DNA of 6,299 nucleotides from Verrucomicrobiales bacterium (GTDB lineage: Bacteria > Verrucomicrobiota > Verrucomicrobiia > Verrucomicrobiales > DEV007), in assembly GCA_022424805.1 (NCBI GenBank), contig JAKMGR010000498.1:1-6299 (forward strand), given 5' to 3'. Position 1 is the stretch's first letter. Every line of letters starts with the position of its first letter. The position numbers were made by a program, and so were the translations under genes. The notes below the pieces were generated by a model. It ran no database searches. It was not told the origin of the DNA and saw nothing but the letters and a program-made list of their open reading frames with translations. Below are positions 1 through 6,299 of this stretch, in pieces.

Positions 1-1031
1 TCACTCGCGACACGCAGGAGCGGATGACGGGTGCGCTTGAAAGGATTGCGAACAAGTCCACTGACGAAGACCAGACGCGGCCAGCTGGTGAACGGATCGG
101 GAATGCTTCGAGAAAGATGCTCGATGCTCAGCCTCGACCTGCGGCTCGTGAGTTTGAGGAACTGGCCAAGCATTTTCGATTTGTCGGAGAACGGGAAAAA
201 GCACAGGAGAAGCTGGAGGAGTTGGCCAGCTCACTTCGTGATGCCGGTGGCGAGGTCAGTGGAAGTGAATTGCAGCATATGGAAAAGATCGCAGAAGAAA
301 ATCGCGATGATCGAGCCGCTCCGTCAGGGCTCCAGGCGCTCGATGCAAATATTCCAGAGGATTTGCAGAAGCTCCTGACTCCTCAGATGATGTCCAGTGG
401 CCAGGACGGCAGTTCGCCGTCGTTGGCACAGCAGGAGGGCGCGAAAGGGAAGCAGCCAAACAATGCTCCGGTGCCTGGTGCGGGCAATTCCAACCAAGAG
501 GGCGGCAAGGCCCAGCCCGAGGGATTGCAGGCTCCGGTGCCAGGCGAAAATCCAGAGCCAGGTGGTGACGGCGCGGGGATGAGTCTTTCTGACAAGGCAC
601 AGGACGGCAAAGGATCCGGAGGTTTACTCGCAGCACCTGTTCCCGGAGAAGAGCCAGGCGAATCCAGTAACGGTGGCGGTGTTGCAATGTCCGAGGGGGG
701 TAGTTCGAACCAGGCAGGACGAGGAGGCAACCAGGCTGGCACGGGAACGGCAGAGATGTTTGATAACGAAACAGATGCCTTGAAAGTGGCAAAGGACTCC
801 GAGGTAGGAGCGCAGATCAACGACGACGGAGAGTCAACCGTTCGCGCAGTCGAGGGCGAGGCCCGGCGTGAAAATGCAACCCGATCCCGGCAGGAGATCG
901 TGACCGAATTTCTCAGTGCCGAGGAGCAGGCTCTTGACGGCAAGGCTATCCCAAGATCGCGGAGGCAACATGTTATACGTTACTTCTCTGCGATTCGCCG
1001 CCAATTCGAGCAGGCTGAGAACTCCGACTGA
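1..1031 (+). CDS. C-terminal part of a coiled-coil, Gly/Pro/Ser-rich protein upstream of MoxR (5' partial)
   Basis: Function unknown. The frame is open from nt 3 with no stop before the first ATG at nt 24, and the residues before that ATG (TRDTQER) have the same charged helical character as those after it. The gene therefore most likely starts outside the window; a start at 24 remains possible because AGGAG lies at 16-20, though the 3-nt spacer is short. Numbering from that ATG, residues about 30-95 are Glu/Lys/Arg-rich and probably helical or coiled coil. Residues about 125-245 are low-complexity Gly/Gln/Ser/Pro/Asn with three APVPG motifs, probably disordered. Residues 288-335 are again ordered and basic (IPRSRRQHVIRYF at 309-321). 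No membrane segment is visible in this part. From memory, PVC-group bacteria often carry a very large membrane-anchored coiled-coil protein just before moxR whose C-terminus resembles this one; that would make this the tail of such a protein. That assignment is inference; the reading frame itself is secure. Confidence 0.82.
   Translation, partial: TRDTQERMTGALERIANKSTDEDQTRPAGERIGNASRKMLDAQPRPAAREFEELAKHFRFVGEREKAQEKLEELASSLRDAGGEVSGSELQHMEKIAEENRDDRAAPSGLQALDANIPEDLQKLLTPQMMSSGQDGSSPSLAQQEGAKGKQPNNAPVPGAGNSNQEGGKAQPEGLQAPVPGENPEPGGDGAGMSLSDKAQDGKGSGGLLAAPVPGEEPGESSNGGGVAMSEGGSSNQAGRGGNQAGTGTAEMFDNETDALKVAKDSEVGAQINDDGESTVRAVEGEARRENATRSRQEIVTEFLSAEEQALDGKAIPRSRRQHVIRYFSAIRRQFEQAENSD
465..647 (+). 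repeat. Three spaced APVPG motifs in the low-complexity linker
   Basis: APVPG occurs at nt 465-479, 531-545 and 633-647 (residues 148-152, 170-174 and 204-208 from the ATG at 24). Each copy is followed by a Gly/Glu/Asn/Pro/Ser-rich run. The first two copies share most codons (GCT CCG GTG CC-), while the third uses a different third base in every codon. It is a degenerate protein-level repeat, not a DNA tandem repeat. Confidence 0.6.
961..965 (+). promoter_or_regulatory. Shine-Dalgarno-like GGAGG before an in-frame ATG at 970
   Basis: GGAGG is followed by CAAC and then ATG at 970-972, in frame with the MoxR gene. Starting there would add 27 residues and overlap the upstream gene by 62 nt. The match is strong by sequence, but the added residues are an out-of-frame reading of the ordered C-terminus of gene 1 and do not look like a MoxR N-terminus. 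It may be chance, or it may bring ribosomes to the gene junction. It is recorded because it decides between two start calls. Confidence 0.35.
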
Positions 1032-1050
1032 TTTTTCCAATTTTCCCGTT
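1032..1050 (+). promoter_or_regulatory. Pyrimidine-rich 19-nt leader of the MoxR gene, no Shine-Dalgarno
   Basis: The spacer between the stop of gene 1 and the ATG at 1051 consists of T and C runs with no purine-rich ribosome-binding motif. If 1051 is the true start, initiation depends on coupling to the upstream gene or on an unstructured pyrimidine-rich leader. The T runs are not preceded by a clear GC-rich hairpin, so this is not called a terminator. Confidence 0.3.
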
Positions 1051-2061
1051 ATGAATGACGAACCCTCATCTCAATTAGAGCCCGATCTGGAGCGATTTCA
1101 GGCCAAGTTCGACGAACTGAAGTCCGAAATCCAGAAAGCGATTGTTGGTTACGACGAGTTGCTCACGGATACGCTCGCTGCGGTCTTTTCCCGAGGCCAC
1201 ATCCTGCTTGAGGGGGTGCCCGGTCTGGGTAAAACCTTTCTCGTGCAGACCTTGTCGAAAGTGATGGGACTCTGTCCGGGACGAATTCAGTGCACGCCGG
1301 ATTTGATGCCTGCCGATATTCTTGGAACGCATATCGTGAACGAGAATGATGAAGGTCGCCGCGTGATGCACTTCGAAAAAGGTCCCGTTTTCGCCAACCT
1401 TATTCTTGTCGACGAGATCAACCGTGCCACTCCGAAGACGCAGGCAGCTCTACTTGAAGTGATGCAGGAAGGTGCTGTCACTTCCGGGGGCGATACGATG
1501 GCCCTGCCGCAGCCGTTTTTCGTCATGGCGACGCAAAACCCCATGGAAATGGAAGGAACCTATCCGCTTCCCGAAGCGCAGGCTGACCGTTTTCTTTTCA
1601 AACTGCGCGTTCCATTTCCGGACCAAGAGACCCTAGTGGAGATTGCAAAACGCACCGCAGGATTTGACGCTCCGGATTTGAAGGAGGTGCTCGGCGGAGA
1701 TGAACTGATCGAGTTTCAGAAAATCGTGGCACGAGTTCCAGTGGCTGACCATGTCACCGAATATGCTGCGCATATCGTGTTGGCGACCCATCCGGAAAGT
1801 GAGTCCAAAACGGCCGAAGTCGGGGAATATGTCAGTTATGGAGCGAGTCCTCGTGGAATGCAGGCATTGATTCGCGGCGCCAAGGTGGTCTGTGCTCTTG
1901 ATGGCAGAACTGCGGTATCGATCGATGATGTGAAACGAGTCGCTCTTCCTGCTCTACGGCACCGAGTGATTCTCAATTTCCAGGGCGAAGCAGAATCGCG
2001 CAACATTGATCAACTGGTCGAGTCCGTGCTTAAGGCAATTCCCGAAACGGTCAGCGTCTGA
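1051..2061 (+). CDS. MoxR-family AAA+ ATPase
   Basis: Cytoplasmic AAA+ ATPase of the MoxR type, 336 residues, the usual length for the family. Visible motifs are Walker A GVPGLGKT (55-62), Walker B LILVDE followed by INR (117-125), sensor 1 in ATQNP (N163), the arginine-finger segment PEAQADRF (R180), and sensor 2 in SPRG (R268). A C-terminal lid helix region contains ALRHRVIL (301-308). This is the AAA_3 plus AAA_lid_2 arrangement. MoxR proteins form hexameric rings and act as chaperone-like remodelling factors for partner proteins or complexes, often VWA-domain or DUF58 proteins encoded nearby; none is visible here. The start at 1051 was chosen because the family-like helix before IVGYDELL (40-47) begins shortly after it. 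An in-frame ATG at 970 has a better ribosome-binding motif but gives an unconvincing 27-residue extension. All catalytic residues are present, so the enzyme should be active. The substrate cannot be named from sequence. Confidence 0.96.
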   Translation: MNDEPSSQLEPDLERFQAKFDELKSEIQKAIVGYDELLTDTLAAVFSRGHILLEGVPGLGKTFLVQTLSKVMGLCPGRIQCTPDLMPADILGTHIVNENDEGRRVMHFEKGPVFANLILVDEINRATPKTQAALLEVMQEGAVTSGGDTMALPQPFFVMATQNPMEMEGTYPLPEAQADRFLFKLRVPFPDQETLVEIAKRTAGFDAPDLKEVLGGDELIEFQKIVARVPVADHVTEYAAHIVLATHPESESKTAEVGEYVSYGASPRGMQALIRGAKVVCALDGRTAVSIDDVKRVALPALRHRVILNFQGEAESRNIDQLVESVLKAIPETVSV

Positions 2062-2085
2062 GCCCGCTTGTGCAATCTATTTCGA

Positions 2086-2205
2086 ATGCAAACCGCAGAT
2101 ATAGCAGTGCGAAGTCATCAGGGCACAGCGCTTTGCAAACTGAAATTGCTTCTCGCTTTTGGTCTCGCTCTGGTGGTTTTGCTAGGGAGCTCCTCCTCGT
2201 ATGCC
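2086..2205 (+). other. Signal peptide of the TPR-propeller protein
   Basis: Residues 1-40 have a long polar n-region (1-20), a hydrophobic core of 13 residues (21-33) and a small-residue c-region GSSSSYA followed by QD, giving Ser at -3 and Ala at -1. There is no lipobox cysteine after the core, so a soluble exported protein is more likely than a lipoprotein. The n-region is long from this ATG; the GTG at 2107 would shorten it by seven residues. Confidence 0.8.
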
Positions 2206-5200
2206 CAGGATAAAACGGTGGAGGGATTCTCCGCTGAGTCTCTCAGTCTACGCACGGCATTGCATTACGACTCGATGCTTCCCTTGCCGCTTGACGCCCT
2301 GGTTCGTCTGTATGCCGACGCAAACCGTATTGACGAATTGGTTGGACTCTATCGTAACCACATTGAAGAGTATCCCGACGATCCAGGTGCAAAGGTGGTC
2401 CTCATTCGGATACTGACGAAAACGGAGCGGGAAGGGGTCGGAGAATTGCTCACTTCCGCTTCCACCAAGCACGGTGATTTTGCTCCGCTGCAATATCTGC
2501 TCTTTCAGTTTCTGGAAGAAAAGGGAGACGTGCGTTCTCTCGAAGCTCTTTCCCGGGCGATCGATCTACAACCGAACCCTGCGAAGCGGAATCAGTGGCT
2601 CGAGGAGCTACTCCAGCGTTCTGAGTCTGAAAGTGGTCGTGCTATCGCTTCCGAAAAACTTGCTGCCCTGCTCGCTGTCGAGGTGCAAACTGCTGAAACA
2701 TACCTGAGTCTCGCGAGGCTGATGCAGCGATATTCTTTTTGGAACCTGAGCCTTGAAGCGCTGAATCTGGCACTCGAAGATGGGCTTGCTACAGACCAGA
2801 AACTGGAAGTCGAAATGCTTCTCGCTCGTGCCCAGGCTGAAATCGGGAATCGAGTCGAAGCCGGGAAAATTCTTGATGGGATATTGGAACGGCTTGCTCC
2901 AGATCATTGGCGCAGGCAGGAAGCGATGACCTTTCGGGTGTCGGTGATCGCATCCGAAGAAGAGCGCCTCAAAATGCTGGCAGACTATCGGAAAGTATTT
3001 GAAGAAAATCCGAAAAACGAGAGCGCGGCCTTGGAGTATGCCGAGTTGTTGAACGCGAGCGAAAAGAAGGCGGAGGCCGGCGCCATTCTCGTAGCAGCGG
3101 CCGCGATCATGGGAAGTGGTGGCGCTGTGGAAACTCGTTCTCTCGCTTTGCTGGAAGTGCTGGCAACGCCCGATGTCTCGGAGGCGTTTCTTTCCCTGCG
3201 TTTGGAAGAAGAGCCGGAGCGGACCGACTTGCGGTTTCGCCTCGTAAAAGCTCGCTACGCTCTTGGGAAAGATGCTGACGCAGAACAGGATTTCGCGGCC
3301 GTTATTGCAGGCCTCGACAAAGACGAAGCGTCAAAGCGAATACTCGAGTTGCAGCGCTATTTGCGCGGCATCGAACGTATTGACGCTGCTGGAATCTATC
3401 TTGCCCGATACGTTCGTAATCATCCCGCCGAGCTCAGCGTTGCGCGCGAACTTGCTGAAATCTGGGCGGCAGGTGATCGGAGGGATGAATTGGGTGCGAT
3501 GTTCAGGAACCTTACTCCAGAAAAATCTCCGCCAGAGCAGGTTCGTGATTTCGTGGAATTCCTGATCAGCGAATCTTTCTACGTTCCTGCGCGCCGTTTA
3601 CTGGAAGTTCGAGGTAAGGCAGAGGGTTTCGATTTTGATTTGGGATTGTTGGAAATTGAAGTTGTCGGGGAACTGGGTGATCTCGCCGCTACGGATGCTT
3701 TTGTTCCCAAGATGCGGGAATTGACCGATACACCAGAGCGTTATGCACAATGGCTCGAGGCATCTGTCGGTGCCTACGAATGTTTAGAGCGGCTCGATGA
3801 ATTCTTTGCCCGGGAGCAGAATCGATTTTCTTTTTCTCGGGATGCGTGGCCGGAAGAGAAGGTCGAGAAATTCGTCATTCTCTGTGAGATTGGAAAGCAG
3901 CGTCTCCTCACCGATCGTGACGCCAGTTCTGTTCGCGAGCGACTTGGCGAGGCGACCCTGGAGCGCGCTCTCCGAGTTCGACTACGGAGGTTTCTTGTTG
4001 GCATGCTCGAGTCGGATCCGGCTTCGTCAGGAGAGGTGGAAGAGCAACTTAAATTGCTCGCTGTCGAGGATCCCAGAAATCAGGCGGAATACGATCTCCG
4101 ACTGGCTCTGGTCTATCATCGCAGCGATCGAGCCGACCTTGCTCGCGATCTTGTCACCGGAGCCGAGCTTCGCGAGATCACTGATGCGCAACTCGTGCAG
4201 GAAGCTGTCGAGGTGTTGATCGAATACGGGTTTCTAAGTGAGGCTGAGGGGGCTCTTGAGGCGGTGAATCGCCTCGTGCCGGAAGATGTCTTCAGCTGGG
4301 AAAAACGTTTCACGCTGCTCGCCGTGATCGGAGCCGAGGAGAAATTTCGATCTGTAGTGAGAACCCTTCGTGACGGGGACGGTGGTGTCGATCTGGGCGA
4401 GCCGTCTCTGGCTTTACTGGAGCGTCATTTCGCTGCCTCATACTGGAGATCAATCTCGCGGCTTATCGCGACTCGGGATGTGCGACGTTTTGAGGAAGTC
4501 CTGCCCATGCTTGAATCCGTGCATCGTGACTCGGAAGACTTCGCTCACCGGGCTTGGACGGATTGGGCGCGTGCGATCGTCTTGCAGACTCTCGGGAGAT
4601 CCGATGAGGCTCGGGAGGCACTTGCGAGTGTGCAGAAAACAGCCGCCGAGTCTGAGCTTGATACGATAAAGTTTCCGGATGGGATGTCGCTCTCACTGGG
4701 TGGGGCAAAGAAGCTTCTGGAGCCAGTCGCCGAAGAAACCCTCAATGGAGGGACGAGAGAAGCAGAATTTGTATCCGGGAATAGCGATATGGGTTGGGCG
4801 TTCTCAGTAGAGGCCGGCTCAAGCTTAGTTCAGGTTCGAGCGACGCCATCAACTGTCCTCGTCCTTGATAATCGCGATGTCGTCTATGCCCTCGATCCGG
4901 TCAGTGGCCGGCTTGTGTGGAAAGAGCGCTTTGCTTCCTCGGAGCGGATTTCGACTGGGAAGCCGAAATTGTTTTTTGCAGATGCGCCCGCAGCAACAGT
5001 TGAGGACACGACTACTCCGCAGCAGGCTGTAAAACTTGCTCGCGATTTTGCTGTAGATGGGGAGCTTTTGTTTCTGCAGGTGGCAAATGAAATGCGGGCC
5101 TATTCCGTCGAAGACGGCTCTGCAGTCTGGGCCGCTGAGTTGCCTTTTGACCCGACACAGTGCCAGCACGATCGCGAGCAGGGCGCGGCCCCTGATATTC

Positions 5201-6291
5201 GATTTCGTGTAGGGGAAGCCCGGGTGGTGGGGTTTGACCCGGTCAGTGGAAATCTCGCTGCATTCAATTCAGTTTCGGGAAAACTTCTTTGGCACAATGC
5301 GCTTGAGGAAGAGGAAAGAGACGCGGTCCGAAAGGTGATCTCGATCAACAGCGGTTTATCAGTGGATCAAGGATTGGTCTTTGCCTGGGGGCAGAAATCA
5401 CGAGTTTTCGATCTCGAAACAGGCGAGTCGGTCTGGACTCTATCCGGGCAGTCGGAAATGACTTTTCCAATACGGCTGCGCAAGAAGCGCGAGACTGATC
5501 CTGCAAACGGAACGGAGGGAAGTGACGGTTCGGATGACGATGAGGTTTCTCTCGCCGCCGTGAATTCCCCTGTGAGATTTGACTTTCTTTCTGTGAACGA
5601 AAGGAACAACGCAGATTTTTCTTCCAGCGTAATTCGGGGTTCCGGTGGCACCGAGTTGGTGAATCCTGCGGGTCACTGGGCCGAGGAGCGTGTTGCAGAA
5701 GGTGATCCATCCCATGCGCGTTTGGAGGACGGATATCTCTGGCTGATGCGCCAAGGCAGTATTCGGCGGATTTCTGTGAGACTGCCAGTTGCCTCGACGG
5801 AACTGCCCGCCCGAGGTTCGTATGTCGGTCGTGTCGGGAATCATGTCTGGTTTGTTGATGGACAGGAACTGCACCATGCGGACTTTGCCAACGAGCGAAC
5901 CCAGATGATTAATTGCCGGGATCTGGGCGGTCCAATCCGCGTCGCAAAATCAGGAAACCAGTTGGTGGTGCGCGGAAAAAGCGGGGTGCGCCTCGTCAAT
6001 GCAATCACGGGAAATGAGGTCGGCTTTTCTCGTTGGCCGGTGGAACTCGAGGCTTTTCTCAAGGAGGTCATGCCCGATGAAATTTCCGTACCCGGTTCGG
6101 CAGAATCTCTCTGGCAGGGGATCGTGAAATACTCGGATAACAGGGAGCCAAATTACTGCCTCCCGGTCGTAGATCAGATTTCAGGCGGTCGATTCTTTAC
6201 CAAGTTTGGAAAGAATACCTTGATTTGTTTGGAGCGGGAATCGCAACAGCAACCTCCGGGTGAAGTGAAGGCGGTGGAGGGCAAGGAATAG
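2086..6291 (+). CDS. Exported TPR-like solenoid / PQQ-like beta-propeller protein
   Basis: A 1401-residue protein predicted to act outside the cytoplasm. A basic segment (KLK, 18-20) and hydrophobic core (LLLAFGLALVVLL, 21-33) end in SSYA|QD, a signal peptidase I site after A40. Residues about 55-850 are paired amphipathic helices resembling degenerate TPRs, clearest at 66-97, 222-270, 433-470 and 826-850. Residues about 900-1387 form a PQQ/BamB-like propeller: blade motifs ending in Trp are at 932-945, 993-1015, 1046-1069 and 1097-1117, with weaker blades near 1215-1232, 1253-1266 and 1291-1314 and a possible closing strand near 1378-1386. No catalytic motif is recognised, so a scaffold or protein-binding role is inferred. 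It lies 24 nt after the MoxR gene, presumably in the same operon. The start is uncertain: TTG at 2068 and GTG at 2107 are in frame, the latter giving a more typical signal-peptide length, and none has a Shine-Dalgarno sequence. Confidence 0.9.
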   Translation: MQTADIAVRSHQGTALCKLKLLLAFGLALVVLLGSSSSYAQDKTVEGFSAESLSLRTALHYDSMLPLPLDALVRLYADANRIDELVGLYRNHIEEYPDDPGAKVVLIRILTKTEREGVGELLTSASTKHGDFAPLQYLLFQFLEEKGDVRSLEALSRAIDLQPNPAKRNQWLEELLQRSESESGRAIASEKLAALLAVEVQTAETYLSLARLMQRYSFWNLSLEALNLALEDGLATDQKLEVEMLLARAQAEIGNRVEAGKILDGILERLAPDHWRRQEAMTFRVSVIASEEERLKMLADYRKVFEENPKNESAALEYAELLNASEKKAEAGAILVAAAAIMGSGGAVETRSLALLEVLATPDVSEAFLSLRLEEEPERTDLRFRLVKARYALGKDADAEQDFAAVIAGLDKDEASKRILELQRYLRGIERIDAAGIYLARYVRNHPAELSVARELAEIWAAGDRRDELGAMFRNLTPEKSPPEQVRDFVEFLISESFYVPARRLLEVRGKAEGFDFDLGLLEIEVVGELGDLAATDAFVPKMRELTDTPERYAQWLEASVGAYECLERLDEFFAREQNRFSFSRDAWPEEKVEKFVILCEIGKQRLLTDRDASSVRERLGEATLERALRVRLRRFLVGMLESDPASSGEVEEQLKLLAVEDPRNQAEYDLRLALVYHRSDRADLARDLVTGAELREITDAQLVQEAVEVLIEYGFLSEAEGALEAVNRLVPEDVFSWEKRFTLLAVIGAEEKFRSVVRTLRDGDGGVDLGEPSLALLERHFAASYWRSISRLIATRDVRRFEEVLPMLESVHRDSEDFAHRAWTDWARAIVLQTLGRSDEAREALASVQKTAAESELDTIKFPDGMSLSLGGAKKLLEPVAEETLNGGTREAEFVSGNSDMGWAFSVEAGSSLVQVRATPSTVLVLDNRDVVYALDPVSGRLVWKERFASSERISTGKPKLFFADAPAATVEDTTTPQQAVKLARDFAVDGELLFLQVANEMRAYSVEDGSAVWAAELPFDPTQCQHDREQGAAPDIRFRVGEARVVGFDPVSGNLAAFNSVSGKLLWHNALEEEERDAVRKVISINSGLSVDQGLVFAWGQKSRVFDLETGESVWTLSGQSEMTFPIRLRKKRETDPANGTEGSDGSDDDEVSLAAVNSPVRFDFLSVNERNNADFSSSVIRGSGGTELVNPAGHWAEERVAEGDPSHARLEDGYLWLMRQGSIRRISVRLPVASTELPARGSYVGRVGNHVWFVDGQELHHADFANERTQMINCRDLGGPIRVAKSGNQLVVRGKSGVRLVNAITGNEVGFSRWPVELEAFLKEVMPDEISVPGSAESLWQGIVKYSDNREPNYCLPVVDQISGGRFFTKFGKNTLICLERESQQQPPGEVKAVEGKE
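2248..4635 (+). other. TPR-like alpha-solenoid region (about residues 55-850)
   Basis: About 800 residues of alternating amphipathic helices with TPR-style small residues and breaks, for example residues 826-850, where WARAIVLQTLGRSDEAREAL fits a TPR helix pair well, and 222-262. Most repeats are degenerate, so a firm count cannot be given by eye. Such solenoids generally bind proteins. The region contains few cysteines (C566 and C600 seen). Confidence 0.7.
4783..6246 (+). other. PQQ/BamB-like beta-propeller domain (about residues 900-1387)
   Basis: Repeated 'hydrophobic strand, D-x-x-[ST]-G-x-x-x-W' blades: YALDPVSGRLVW (934-945), AYSVEDGSAVW (1005-1015), AFNSVSGKLLW (1059-1069) and VFDLETGESVW (1107-1117), then weaker strands including HVWFVDGQELHHADF (1253-1267) and VRLVNAITGNEVGF (1301-1314). 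Blade spacing is irregular (70, 54, then 48 residues between the Trp positions), which implies inserts between strands. A seven- or eight-bladed fold is plausible. No quinone-enzyme active site is recognised, so binding of a PQQ cofactor is not implied. Confidence 0.8.
5473..5544 (+). other. Charge-polarised insert inside the propeller (residues 1130-1153)
   Basis: After the fourth clear blade there is a hydrophilic stretch that starts strongly basic (RLRKKR, 1130-1135) and ends strongly acidic (SDGSDDDE, 1146-1153), with Gly/Asn/Thr between. It has no propeller character and is probably an exposed, flexible loop. Confidence 0.5.
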
Positions 6292-6299
6292 TTTGAGCA

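Noticed and set aside
256..943. Long antisense open frames (about 178 and 186 codons) opposite gene 1
   Set aside because: They lie opposite a Gly/Pro-rich region where stop codons are rare in every frame; their translations are Pro/Ser/Arg-rich with no recognisable domain and no start signal.
1031..1050. T runs after the gene 1 stop as a possible rho-independent terminator
   Set aside because: There is no GC-rich inverted repeat directly before the T runs, and the next gene begins immediately after, consistent with an operon.
2068..2085. TTG start for the TPR-propeller protein
   Set aside because: It adds only six residues to an already long signal-peptide n-region, has no ribosome-binding motif, and an ATG follows directly in frame.
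3797..4219. 140-codon + strand frame inside the TPR region
   Set aside because: It is an out-of-frame reading of the solenoid coding sequence, rich in Arg/Ser/Leu as expected of a shadow frame.
5440..5877. Antisense frame of 145 codons opposite the propeller
   Set aside because: It is fully inside a well-supported coding region, its translation has no family character, and several overlapping antisense frames occur there by composition.
4783..6246. PQQ-dependent dehydrogenase (quinoprotein enzyme)
   Set aside because: Only generic PQQ-like blade motifs are present; no dehydrogenase active-site pattern or adjacent cytochrome is seen, and the irregular blades fit a BamB-like scaffold better.

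Overview
The window holds three genes in a row on the + strand with almost no space between them (19 nt between genes 1 and 2, 24 nt between genes 2 and 3). This looks like a segment of one operon. The first gene is cut by the left edge. The last gene ends 8 nt before the right edge. There are no RNA genes, insertion sequences, CRISPR arrays, convincing terminators or promoters, and no gene-free stretch of any size.

Layout: (1) nt 1-1031 is the C-terminal part of a charged, coiled-coil and Gly/Pro/Ser/Gln-rich protein of unknown function, with three spaced APVPG motifs and a basic, ordered-looking C-terminus. (2) nt 1051-2061 is a complete MoxR-family AAA+ ATPase with intact Walker A, Walker B, sensor 1, arginine-finger and sensor 2 motifs. 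(3) nt 2086-6291 is a 1401-residue exported protein made of a signal peptide, a long TPR-like alpha-solenoid (about residues 55-850) and a C-terminal PQQ/BamB-like beta-propeller (about residues 900-1387).

Organism: the order 'large coiled-coil protein, then MoxR', the size of the exported TPR-plus-propeller protein, the moderate GC content and the lack of Shine-Dalgarno sequences at the best-supported starts all suggest a member of the Planctomycetes/Verrucomicrobia (PVC) group. This rests on remembered gene neighbourhoods and sequence style, not on a search, and it is tentative.

How the genes may work together: MoxR ATPases act as chaperone-like remodelling machines, usually for partners encoded next to them (VWA-domain proteins, DUF58 proteins, Bat-type membrane complexes with TPR subunits). 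Here the visible neighbours are a coiled-coil protein and an exported TPR-propeller scaffold rather than the usual DUF58/VWA genes. A plausible but unproven reading is a cell-envelope complex in which the ATPase matures or switches a membrane-linked coiled-coil protein, while the exported protein acts as a periplasmic scaffold.
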